From JAXDMK01 sp963765955 (GTDB lineage: Bacteria > Actinomycetota > Acidimicrobiia > Acidimicrobiales > AC-14), in contig CAVXYA010000001.1 in NCBI GenBank assembly GCA_963765955.1, positions 15,091 through 79,090 on the forward strand: a DNA stretch of 64,000 bases. The letters are read 5' to 3'. The notes under the pieces are model-generated. The model had not been told where the DNA came from. It saw nothing but the letters and a program-made list of their open reading frames with translations, and searched no databases. Below are positions 44,018-51,362 of this stretch, piece by piece. A program made the translations under genes and the position numbers. How positions within the stretch are numbered: the first letter of the stretch is position 1; each line of letters begins with the position of its first letter.

Positions 44018-44724
44018 CCGAGCCCCGGCCGCAGCCGTGCGGCGAGAGCGAGTCGTGGGGCGCGGAGCTGGCGATCGGCCTGCTGTCGGGCCCCGATCGA
44101 GCCGCCGCCCTGTCGCACATGGCCTCCTGCTCCACCTGCCGGGAGGAGGTCGACGGCCTGGCCCGGGTGGCCGACCGTTTGCTGGTGCTGGCGCCCGACG
44201 CCGAGCCGCCGTCGGGCTTCGAGTCGCGCGTCCTGGCCGCGGTGGGGACGGCCGCGACCGGGGCCGCAGTCGGGGGCGAGGTGCGACCGGCGGGTCTACG
44301 GGGGCGGCGGGGTCGCCTGGCCGGTCTGGCCACCGCCCTCGTCGTGGTCGCCGCGGTCGGCGGAGGGGTGGCCGCGACCGCCCTTCGTACTCCGGCGCCG
44401 GCGCCTAGGGAGGAGTCCGTGTTGCGCACCGGGCTGGCCGTGTCGGCCAGCGGCCGGACGAGCTGCCGGGTGGTCGTGACGGGCACGCGTCCGGCATCGG
44501 TGCTGGTCAGCATGGACGGCTACCCCGGCGCCGACAAGGCGTTCGCGGTGGAGATGGAAACGGCCGGGGGCGTGGTCGTGCCCCTCGGACCAATGGCGGT
44601 GGCCGGCGGCCACGGGCTTCTGGTCCGGTCGCTCGACCTCGACGCCGGCACCCTCCGTCTCATGCGGATGCTCGACGACGACGGCCGCGTCGTCTACGAG
44701 GCCACGCTGACCGAGCCCTCGTGA
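44014..44724 (+). CDS. Zinc-finger anti-sigma factor
   Basis: 236 residues from GTG. The ZAS motif is HMASCSTC (His, Cys, Cys) with a leading helix (WGAELAIGLLSGPDRAAAL). One membrane helix (LAGLATALVVVAAVGGGVAATAL) and an outside beta domain of about 105 residues (RTSCRVVVTGTRPASVLV, LDAGTLRLMRML) follow. It should hold the sigma factor at the membrane until a signal outside is sensed. The outer domain is anti-sigma-K-like. Confidence 0.88.
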   Translation: MTEPRPQPCGESESWGAELAIGLLSGPDRAAALSHMASCSTCREEVDGLARVADRLLVLAPDAEPPSGFESRVLAAVGTAATGAAVGGEVRPAGLRGRRGRLAGLATALVVVAAVGGGVAATALRTPAPAPREESVLRTGLAVSASGRTSCRVVVTGTRPASVLVSMDGYPGADKAFAVEMETAGGVVVPLGPMAVAGGHGLLVRSLDLDAGTLRLMRMLDDDGRVVYEATLTEPS

Positions 44725-45776
44725 CGCCCGCCGACCCGGGCGCGGGCGCGGGCTCGGGCAGCGCTGGCGACGACCCCATCCCGCCGACCATCGAGTGGCG
44801 CGACGGCCGGGTGAGGATGATCGACCAGCGCCGGTTGCCGGGCGAGCTGGTGATGCTGGAGGCCTCGACCGTCGACGAGCTGTGCGCCGCCATCCGCGAC
44901 CTGGCCATCCGGGGCGCCCCCGCCCTCGGGGTGGCCGGGGCCATGGGCATGGCCCTCGCCGCCGGAGCCGGGCTCGACCTCGACGTCGCCGCCGCCACCA
45001 TCTGCGCCACCCGGCCCACGGCCGTGAACCTGGCGTGGGGGGTGGAGCGGGCCCGGCGGGCCGGCGACCCGGTGGCCGAGGCCCGGGCGGTGGCCACCGA
45101 GGACGTCGAGCGCAACCGCCGGCTGGGCGCCCACGGGGCCGGCCTCGTCCCCAAGGAAGGGCGGGTGCTGACCCACTGCAACGCCGGCGCCCTGGCCTGC
45201 GCCGGCTACGGCACCGCCCTGGGGGTGATCCGGGCCGCCCACGAGCAGGGACGGGCGCCGACCGTGTGGGTCGACGAGACCCGCCCCGTCCTCCAGGGGG
45301 CCCGCCTCACGGCCTGGGAGCTCGACCGCCTCGGCATCCCCGCCACCCTGGTGGCCGACGGCATGGCGGCTGGCCTCATGGCCGCGGGCGAGGTCGACTG
45401 CGTGGTGGTGGGCGCCGACCGGATCGCGGCCAACGGCGACGTGGCCAACAAGGTCGGCACCTACGGCCTGGCGGTGCTGGCCGCCTACCACGGCGTCCCG
45501 TTCTACGTCGCCGCCCCCACGTCGACCGTCGACCTGGCCTGCCCCACCGGGGGCTCCATCCCCATCGAACAGCGGTCCCCCGAGGAGGTGACGATGATGG
45601 CCGGCCACCGGATCGCCCCCGTAGGCATGGCGGTCGACAACCGGGCGTTCGACGTCACCCCGGCCGCCCTGGTGACGGCTATCGTCACCGAGGAGGGCGT
45701 GGCCCACCCGCCCTACGGCGAGTCTCTCGCCGCTCTGTGCCGCCTGGCCGGTTCGACCGGGGGCGGGAAGGGATGA
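44721..45776 (+). CDS. mtnA: S-methyl-5-thioribose-1-phosphate isomerase
   Basis: 351 residues. IEWRDGRVRMIDQRRLPGE, RDLAIRGAPALGVAGA, THCNAGALACAGYGTALGVI with the active Cys, and VVGADRIAANGDVANKVGTYG with the catalytic Asp are hallmark MtnA segments. It turns methylthioribose-1-phosphate into methylthioribulose-1-phosphate in methionine salvage. The first 25 residues are Gly/Ala-rich and not conserved. The GTG overlaps the anti-sigma stop by 4 nt, an unusual place for a salvage gene; no other mtn gene is here. Confidence 0.93.
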   Translation: MTPADPGAGAGSGSAGDDPIPPTIEWRDGRVRMIDQRRLPGELVMLEASTVDELCAAIRDLAIRGAPALGVAGAMGMALAAGAGLDLDVAAATICATRPTAVNLAWGVERARRAGDPVAEARAVATEDVERNRRLGAHGAGLVPKEGRVLTHCNAGALACAGYGTALGVIRAAHEQGRAPTVWVDETRPVLQGARLTAWELDRLGIPATLVADGMAAGLMAAGEVDCVVVGADRIAANGDVANKVGTYGLAVLAAYHGVPFYVAAPTSTVDLACPTGGSIPIEQRSPEEVTMMAGHRIAPVGMAVDNRAFDVTPAALVTAIVTEEGVAHPPYGESLAALCRLAGSTGGGKG

Positions 45777-45783
45777 GTCCGAC

Positions 45784-46056
45784 GTGCAGACCATTCACGG
45801 CTTGACCGACGAGGACATCACCACATCCGTCGTCGGAGGTCCCCGGGCCTCCGCCGGTGACGAAACCGACGACGCCGGCGCCGACGACGCCGGCGCGGCC
45901 GACGACTCGGGCAAGGACGACGCAGGCAAGGACGACGCCGCCGCCGATGACGCGGGCGCCGACGACGCCGCCGCCCCCGGTACGGACGACGCGGGCGCCG
46001 ATGACGCCGGCACCGCCGCCCCCGGCACCGACGACGCCGGCCAAGACGCCAGCTAG
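45784..46056 (+). CDS. Asp-rich repeat peptide, possible modification substrate
   Basis: 90 residues. It begins MQTIHGLTDEDITTSVVGG, a leader-like part with a Gly-Gly pair at 18-19. It then consists of about ten units of the form x-D-D-A-G: seven exact DDAG and three variants (DDSG, DDAA twice). It has no Cys, no aromatic residue after the leader and is extremely acidic. GTG start 7 nt after mtnA; AAGGGA lies upstream. The JmjC oxygenase gene starts 16 nt later. The layout (leader, Gly-Gly, repeated core, oxygenase next door) resembles a peptide-modification pair, but it could also be a disordered acidic protein. Confidence 0.6.
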   Translation: MQTIHGLTDEDITTSVVGGPRASAGDETDDAGADDAGAADDSGKDDAGKDDAAADDAGADDAAAPGTDDAGADDAGTAAPGTDDAGQDAS

Positions 46057-46072
46057 CGCCTCCTCCGGTCCG

Positions 46073-47275
46073 GTGGCCGGCGCCCTGGCCCGGTGCGTCG
46101 GCGACGTCGGCCGCTTCCTGGCCGAACGGTGGTCGGCCGCGCCCTACCACCGCCCCGGTGCCGACAGCGGCGGCTTCGCCGACCTGCTGTCGCTCGACGA
46201 CGTGGACGCCATCGTGTCCTCCTCGCTCCCCCGCCAACCGGGGTTCCGGCTAGTCCGCGACGGGTCGCCCCTGGATCCCGCCGCCTACACCCGATCGGCG
46301 GTGATCGGCGGCAAGACCGTCCCCGGCGTCGGTGACCCGGCTGCGATCTGGGCCGAGTTCTCCCGGGGGGCCACGATCGTGCTCCAGTCGCTCCACCGGT
46401 CCTGGCCGCCGCTCACCCGGTTCTGCCGCGACATGGAGCTCGAGCTCACCCATCCGGTGCAGGCCAACGCCTACGTGACCCCGCCCGGCACCCGCGGCCT
46501 GGGCGTTCATTACGACACCCACGACGTGTTCGTGCTCCAGGTCGCCGGACACAAGCGGTGGACCCTCTACGAGCCCGTGCTCGAGCTGCCGCTACCCAGC
46601 CAGCCGTGGTCGGCCGCCACCGGGTCGACCGGGGACGAGGTGCTCTCGGTGGAGCTGGCCCCGGGCGACTGCCTCTATGTGCCGCGGGGCGTGCCCCACG
46701 CGGCCGAGTCCCTCGAGGGGATTTCGGCCCACCTCACGCTGGGCGTCCTGGCCGTGACCTGGCACGACGTGGTCCGTGAGATGGTCGCCGGCACCGCCGC
46801 CGAGCTGGCCTTCCGCCGGCCGCTCCCCCCCGGCTTCGCCTCGGCCGACGTCGTCGCCTCGCAGGACCTGGCCGACGCAGTGGCGGCGATGATCGAACAG
46901 CTCCAGGAGCACCTGGCCAAGGTCGACCCGGCCCAGGTGGCGCGGGCCGCCGTCCGCCGCTTCTGGGCCGGCCGGCCGCCGATCTTCGCCGGCCAGCTGG
47001 CCCAGCTCGAGCGGCTGGGCACGCTCGGCGACGGGTCCCTGGTCCGGCGCCGGCCGGGGTCGGTGTGCCACCTCACGACCGACGGTGACCATCTGCTGGT
47101 GCTCCTCGGTGACCGGGAGCTGCGCATGCCGGTGGCGGCCGAGTCGGCCGTCCTCCGCCTCGTCGCCGCCGACAACCCGATCGCGGTGGCCGACCTGGCC
47201 CCGGTGGCGGACGAGAGCAGCCGGCGGGTGCTGGTCCACCGCCTGGTCCGGGAGGGCCTGCTCGAGCTGGTGTAA
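46073..47275 (+). CDS. JmjC/cupin-4 oxygenase (ROXA/MINA type)
   Basis: 400 residues from GTG 46073; an earlier in-frame ATG (45857) would put Thr/Pro filler in front that merely reads the peptide repeats in another frame. The iron triad is His146 and Asp148 in GVHYDTHDVFVLQ with His209 in PRGVPHAAES; GHKRWTLYEP and PGDCLYVP complete the fold. The C-terminal part (about 290-400) is a dimer or winged-helix region ending LVREGLLELV. Relatives hydroxylate ribosomal proteins with Fe(II) and 2-oxoglutarate. Here the adjacent Asp-rich peptide is a possible target. Confidence 0.88.
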   Translation: MAGALARCVGDVGRFLAERWSAAPYHRPGADSGGFADLLSLDDVDAIVSSSLPRQPGFRLVRDGSPLDPAAYTRSAVIGGKTVPGVGDPAAIWAEFSRGATIVLQSLHRSWPPLTRFCRDMELELTHPVQANAYVTPPGTRGLGVHYDTHDVFVLQVAGHKRWTLYEPVLELPLPSQPWSAATGSTGDEVLSVELAPGDCLYVPRGVPHAAESLEGISAHLTLGVLAVTWHDVVREMVAGTAAELAFRRPLPPGFASADVVASQDLADAVAAMIEQLQEHLAKVDPAQVARAAVRRFWAGRPPIFAGQLAQLERLGTLGDGSLVRRRPGSVCHLTTDGDHLLVLLGDRELRMPVAAESAVLRLVAADNPIAVADLAPVADESSRRVLVHRLVREGLLELV

Positions 47276-47289
47276 CCCCGCCCTCGTCC

Positions 47290-47988
47290 TCAGAACAGGG
47301 TGGCGGGCTCCTCGGCCTCGGCCAGCAGGCCGGGGTCGTCGTTGGCCACGTTGTTGACCCTCGGGTCGACCGGGCGCAGGCGGAGGAACCCCGGTGCGGC
47401 CGGTTGCAGCAGCGGCGTGACCCGGCCGGGCTCGACGGTGGTGGGGTCGAGCCAGCGGTCCCACGCGTCGGGACCGGCCAGGACGGCCGGCATGCGGTCG
47501 TGCAGGCGGGCCACGTCGTCGTTGGCGGCCACGGTGACGACGGCCACCGTCACGAGCGGCTCACCGTCGGGCGAGACCCAGCGGTCCCAGAGCCCGGCCA
47601 GCACCAGCGGACCGTCGTGCCCGGGGTCGATGAACCACGGCTGCCGGACGCCGGACGGGAGCCGCCGCCACTCGTAGAACCCGTCGACCGGCACCAGGCA
47701 GCGGCGGTGGGCCACCGCGTCGGCGAAGGCGGGGCGGTCGAGCAGCGACTCGGCCCGGGCGTTGATGGGCCGGGGGCCTGAGGACGGATCCGTCGACCAC
47801 GACGGCACCAGCCCCCACTGCATGCGTCCCAGCCGGCGGGTGCCGGACCGGGTGTCGGCCACCACGTACAGGTCCCGCCCGGGAGCCACGTTCCAACTGG
47901 GCGCCAGCGCGGGGGCGACGACCTCGTCGACCCTCAGCCAGTCGACGAGCTGGGTGATGGAGCTGCTGGAAACGACACGGCCGCACAC
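47290..47988 (-). CDS. SRAP-family abasic-site DNA-protein crosslinker (YedK/HMCES)
   Basis: 232 residues. Cys2 in MCGRVV, after Met removal, is the residue that bonds abasic sites. Also present: PSWNVAPG, MQWGLVPSWS, PINARAESLLDRPAF, RRCLVPVDGFYEW and HDRMPAVL with the catalytic His. It shields abasic sites in single-stranded DNA. TACCCT at 47996-48001 is 7 nt from the GTG. It converges with the JmjC gene. Confidence 0.95.
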   Translation of the reverse strand: MCGRVVSSSSITQLVDWLRVDEVVAPALAPSWNVAPGRDLYVVADTRSGTRRLGRMQWGLVPSWSTDPSSGPRPINARAESLLDRPAFADAVAHRRCLVPVDGFYEWRRLPSGVRQPWFIDPGHDGPLVLAGLWDRWVSPDGEPLVTVAVVTVAANDDVARLHDRMPAVLAGPDAWDRWLDPTTVEPGRVTPLLQPAAPGFLRLRPVDPRVNNVANDDPGLLAEAEEPATLF

Positions 47989-48033
47989 CCCTTTCAGGGT
48001 ATGCGGCCGGTCGCTGCTACCGGGTGGTGGGAA

Positions 48034-48312
48034 CTAGGCGTGCAGGCCCCGCCGCTTGGTGACGGCGTTGTAGATGAGCAGGACGATGATGGCGCCGATG
48101 ACCGAACCGATGATGCCCACCGGTCCGAGGCCCCGGTCCTCGCCCTCGCTGCGGAAGAGGACGTCGGCGAGGAACCCGCCCACGAACGAACCGACGATGC
48201 CGAGCAGGATCGTGGCGCCGATGCCCATGGGGTCGCGGCCAGGCACGAGCAGCCGGGCCAGGGCTCCGGCGATGAGGCCCACGATGATGAGTCCGAGAAT
48301 GAAGCCCAGCAT
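48034..48312 (-). CDS. GlsB/YeaQ/YmgE-family small membrane protein
   Basis: 92 residues from the ATG at 48312, with GGAGAA 4-9 nt upstream. Three helices: LGFILGLIIVGLIAGALARL, then PMGIGATILLGIVGSFVGGFLA, then IGSVIGAIIVLLIYNAV. This is the transglycosylase-associated protein family, small stress-linked membrane proteins of uncertain function. Confidence 0.9.
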   Translation of the reverse strand: MLGFILGLIIVGLIAGALARLLVPGRDPMGIGATILLGIVGSFVGGFLADVLFRSEGEDRGLGPVGIIGSVIGAIIVLLIYNAVTKRRGLHA

Positions 48313-48382
48313 GTGTTCTCCTGTCCGAGAAAGGAATGTTGCCACCTAGGTTCCCGAGGGGGATCGGGGGCAAACTCCCGGC

Positions 48383-49543
48383 GTGTTCCGAAAGCTGACC
48401 GTCGACCGGATGCTGATGGCGGTCGTCCTGCCACTTCTGGTGGCCACGGTGGTCGGCCTGGTCGTCCTCTGGCCTGACGGGGAGGCGGTGGAGCGGCCGG
48501 GCAGCTTCGGCGCCCCGGTCCAGCTGGTGGACGGCAAGGTGGAGGTCGACCGGGTCGTGCCGTGCGACGGCACCCCGTTCGGCGACGACAGCCAGTGCCG
48601 GGTGGCCACCGTCCGCCTCTCCGAGGGCCCGGAGGAGGGCGCCACCACCGACCTGGAGTTGTTCGAGGGACCGGGCCAGCCCCGGCTCCACGCCGGCGAC
48701 CGGGTGGTGTTGGGCCGGGCCGTCGACCGGTCGGGGGTCGATTACTACTTCTCCGACTTCCAGCGCCGCAGCCCGTTGCTCTGGCTGGGGCTGGTGTTCG
48801 CGGTGGCGGTGGTCGCCGTCGGCCGCCTGCGGGGACTGGCCGCGCTGGTGGGCCTGGGGCTGAGCTTCGTCCTGCTGGTCGCCTTCGTGCTGCCGGCCAT
48901 GCTGGAGGGACGCAGCCCGCTGCTGGTGGCGATCGTGGGTGCAGCGGCGATCATGTTCTTGCTGATGTACCTGGCCCACGGGGTCAACCCGAAGACCACC
49001 GCCGCCCTGATCGGCACCCTGGTCAGCCTGACCCTCACCGGCATCCTGGCCACCCTCTTCGTCCAGGTGGCGCGGGTGGCCGAGGTCACCACCGAGGAGA
49101 CGGCCTACCTGCAGATCAACGCCTCCCAGGTGAGCCTGGAGGGCATCCTGCTGGCCGGGATCATCATCGGGTCGCTGGGCGTGCTCAACGACGTCACCGT
49201 CACCCAGGCGTCGGCGGTGTGGGCGCTGCGCGACGCCGACCCCGGTGCCGGCGCCTTCGACCTCTACCGGCGGGCCATGCGGATCGGGCGGGACCACATC
49301 GCGTCCACCGTCGACACCCTCGTGCTGGCCTACGCCGGCGCCTCGCTGCCGCTCCTGCTGCTGTTCTCCCTGGCCAGCCGCCCCATCGGCGACGTGCTCA
49401 CCGGGGGGCTGGTGGCGGAGGAGATCGTCCGCACCCTGGTCGGCGGGATCGGGCTGGTGGCGTCGGTGCCGGTCACCACCGGTCTGGCGGCGTGGGTGGC
49501 GACCCGGGGCGGGAGGCCGGTTTCCGCCTCGCCACCCCGTTAG
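48383..49543 (+). CDS. YibE/F-like membrane protein
   Basis: 386 residues. One N-terminal helix, an outside OB-like part with a Cys pair (PCDGTPFGDDSQC), then seven or so helices: FAVAVVAVGRLRGLAALVGL, MYLAHGVNPKTTAALIGTL, GIIIGSLGVLNDVTVTQASAVW and a final IVRTLVGGIGLVASVPVTTGL in parts. GVLNDVTVTQ is the YibE/F hallmark. Function unknown; a transporter role has been suggested. Followed 3 nt later by a CAP-protein gene. Confidence 0.88.
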   Translation: MFRKLTVDRMLMAVVLPLLVATVVGLVVLWPDGEAVERPGSFGAPVQLVDGKVEVDRVVPCDGTPFGDDSQCRVATVRLSEGPEEGATTDLELFEGPGQPRLHAGDRVVLGRAVDRSGVDYYFSDFQRRSPLLWLGLVFAVAVVAVGRLRGLAALVGLGLSFVLLVAFVLPAMLEGRSPLLVAIVGAAAIMFLLMYLAHGVNPKTTAALIGTLVSLTLTGILATLFVQVARVAEVTTEETAYLQINASQVSLEGILLAGIIIGSLGVLNDVTVTQASAVWALRDADPGAGAFDLYRRAMRIGRDHIASTVDTLVLAYAGASLPLLLLFSLASRPIGDVLTGGLVAEEIVRTLVGGIGLVASVPVTTGLAAWVATRGGRPVSASPPR

Positions 49544-49546
49544 CCT

Positions 49547-50401
49547 GTGGATATCGGCTCCCGAGGACGACTTCCCCTGGCGGGCACGGTGACCGCCGTC
49601 CTCCTTCTGGCCGCCCTCACCGGGGCCTCCAACCAGTCCCCCGCGGCGCGGGACGCGGGCCAACAGGTGGCGGCCGGCGCGCCGACGGCGGCGGCGGGTG
49701 GCGTCCTGCGCTCTTCGCCTGGGGCGGCCGTGACCACGACCTCGGCGGCGCCCGCGGGGACCGCCGGGCCAGTGACCAGCGCCGCAGGAGGCGCGACGAC
49801 GACAGGCGACCTCACTGCCACCCCGACAGGCGCCCGTGACCAGGGAGGGGCGGTGACGGGCGGCGTCGCCGGGTCGCAGTCGGGGTCGCAGTCGGGGACG
49901 CAGTCGGAGACCCGGGCCGAGCCGGAGCCCGGTCCCGTGCCAACCGAGACCACCGACCCGCCGATCACGGCGCCCACCACCACCCTCCCTCCCGAGACCG
50001 TTCCCCCGGCCCCAGCCCTCAGCCGGCTGCCGGGGATCGAGGGCGAGGTGCTCGCCCTCACCAACGCCGACCGGGCCGGCCAGGGGGTGGCGCCGGTGTC
50101 CCGGGACGGCTGCATGGACGCCGAGGCGTCGGCATGGGCCCGGGAGATGGCCGAGACCGGGGTGATGGCCCACAGCCCGAGCGGCGGGGCCTCGGTGCAG
50201 GGGTGCCGGGGGGCCGGCGCCTACTGGGGCGACAACATCGGGCACTGGCTGCCCTGCTACGCCGACGACATGGAGGCGTGGTGGATGAGCTCGCCGTCGC
50301 ACCGGCCCCACATCCTCGATCCCGTCTACGCGGTGGTCGGGATCGGCGTGTGGTCCGACCCCAGCGGCCGCTGCTGGTTCCAGGTGTTCTTTGGGTCCTG
50401 A
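49547..50401 (+). CDS. Secreted CAP/SCP-domain protein
   Basis: 284 residues from GTG. Signal (LAGTVTAVLLLAALTG), then about 130 residues of Thr/Ala/Gly/Pro linker with a short SQSGSQSGTQSE repeat, then a CAP domain: LALTNADRAGQGVAPVS, SAWAREMAETGVMAHS (His and Glu), YWGDNIGHW, MSSPSHRPHIL and WFQVFFG. Bacterial CAP proteins are secreted and of unclear activity. Four Cys may form two disulfides. The gene lies 3 nt after YibE/F. Confidence 0.9.
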   Translation: MDIGSRGRLPLAGTVTAVLLLAALTGASNQSPAARDAGQQVAAGAPTAAAGGVLRSSPGAAVTTTSAAPAGTAGPVTSAAGGATTTGDLTATPTGARDQGGAVTGGVAGSQSGSQSGTQSETRAEPEPGPVPTETTDPPITAPTTTLPPETVPPAPALSRLPGIEGEVLALTNADRAGQGVAPVSRDGCMDAEASAWAREMAETGVMAHSPSGGASVQGCRGAGAYWGDNIGHWLPCYADDMEAWWMSSPSHRPHILDPVYAVVGIGVWSDPSGRCWFQVFFGS

Positions 50402-50419
50402 ACCCCCCGGGTCGCCGGG

Positions 50420-50890
50420 TCAGGCGTTGACGACCACCGTGTTGACGATCTTGTCGGCGAAGGTCTGCCGCTTGTCGTCCCACAGAGGCCAGAAATAGCC
50501 GAGCAGGCAGGGCAGGGCGTCGAGGATGTGGAGGATGCCTCGACCGATGCTCAGGCCGATGCCCGGCGGGTTGATGCCGTCGAGGCGGACCAGGCGGATG
50601 CGGAGAACTCCCTTGCCGATCGTCTGGCCCGTCTGACCCTGCCGGACGTGGTTCCAGATCCAGAACCCGAGGCCGGCGAGGGAGGTGAGGGTGAGAAGGA
50701 GTCGATAGAGGCTGTCGGAGGTCGAACCCAGCGTTGCCGCCAGGATCCGGCCAGCGATCCCGATCGCGAACCCGATGAGGAAGTCGATCAGCCAGGCGGC
50801 GAACCGCTGGCCCCACGAGGCCAAGGGCGGGCCTGCCGGGCCTTGGGCTCCGCCCGACCAGGGGTCCGACGAAGGTGGGTAGTTGGACAT
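50420..50890 (-). CDS. RDD-family membrane protein
   Basis: 156 residues from the ATG at 50890, with GGAGCGGGAC just upstream. The start is Pro/Ser/Tyr-rich (SNYPPSSDPW). LASWGQRFAAWLIDFLIGFAIGI carries the Arg and the Asp of RDD; GQTIGKGVLRIRLVR and WDDKRQTFADKIVNT close the domain. Three helices. RDD proteins are linked to ion exchange in some bacteria. Divergent from the DUF2752 gene. Confidence 0.88.
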   Translation of the reverse strand: MSNYPPSSDPWSGGAQGPAGPPLASWGQRFAAWLIDFLIGFAIGIAGRILAATLGSTSDSLYRLLLTLTSLAGLGFWIWNHVRQGQTGQTIGKGVLRIRLVRLDGINPPGIGLSIGRGILHILDALPCLLGYFWPLWDDKRQTFADKIVNTVVVNA

Positions 50891-50984
50891 GTCCCGCTCC
50901 TTCTCCGATCGCCCTCCAGGGGCTTCCGGGCAGAGCGTACGTGGTCCGCTGCGGCCGCCGGACGGGAGCCCTACCCTCGGGGCG

Positions 50985-51356
50985 GTGTCGACAGCGACCA
51001 TCAGCGGCGATCAGGCCCGCCACCTGCGGTGGGCGGGCGGGGCGATGCTCGGTGCCGGGCTGGTGCTGACCCGCCTCCCGGCCGGAGTCGGGCTCCCCTG
51101 CCCCCTCCGTTCCCTCACCGGCGTCCCCTGTCCCCTCTGCGGGATGCAGACCAGCGTGAAGGCCACCCTCGCCGGCGACCTCGGACGAGCGGTGGCGGCC
51201 AATCCGGCCGGCCTGCTGGTGGTGGCAGTGGCCGTCGTCCTGCTCGTGACCCGGCCGGCCGCCTTCCGCCTCCCACCACAGCCGGTAGTGCTTACCATGC
51301 TGGCCGCCATGTGGGTGTTCGAGCTGGCCCGCTTCGGGATCCTGCCCGGCTTGTAG
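50985..51356 (+). CDS. DUF2752 membrane protein
   Basis: 123 residues from GTG 50985, 7 nt after TACCCT (leaderless). GLPCPLRSLTGVPCPLCGMQTS is nearly the full DUF2752 signature, with three Cys of the CPLxxxTGxPCPxCG motif, followed by two helices. The Cys motif could bind metal or lie at a redox site; function unknown. An in-frame ATG at 50883 would add 34 residues overlapping the divergent promoter. Confidence 0.85.
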   Translation: MSTATISGDQARHLRWAGGAMLGAGLVLTRLPAGVGLPCPLRSLTGVPCPLCGMQTSVKATLAGDLGRAVAANPAGLLVVAVAVVLLVTRPAAFRLPPQPVVLTMLAAMWVFELARFGILPGL

Positions 51357-51362
51357 CAGCCG

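Noticed and set aside
45857..46072. Thr/Pro-rich N-terminal extension of the JmjC protein
   Set aside because: It only reads the Asp-repeat peptide gene in another frame; relatives of this enzyme start near the GTG at 46073.
48017..50311. 764-residue minus-strand frame opposite YibE/F and CAP genes
   Set aside because: Composition like other antisense shadows, no family motif.
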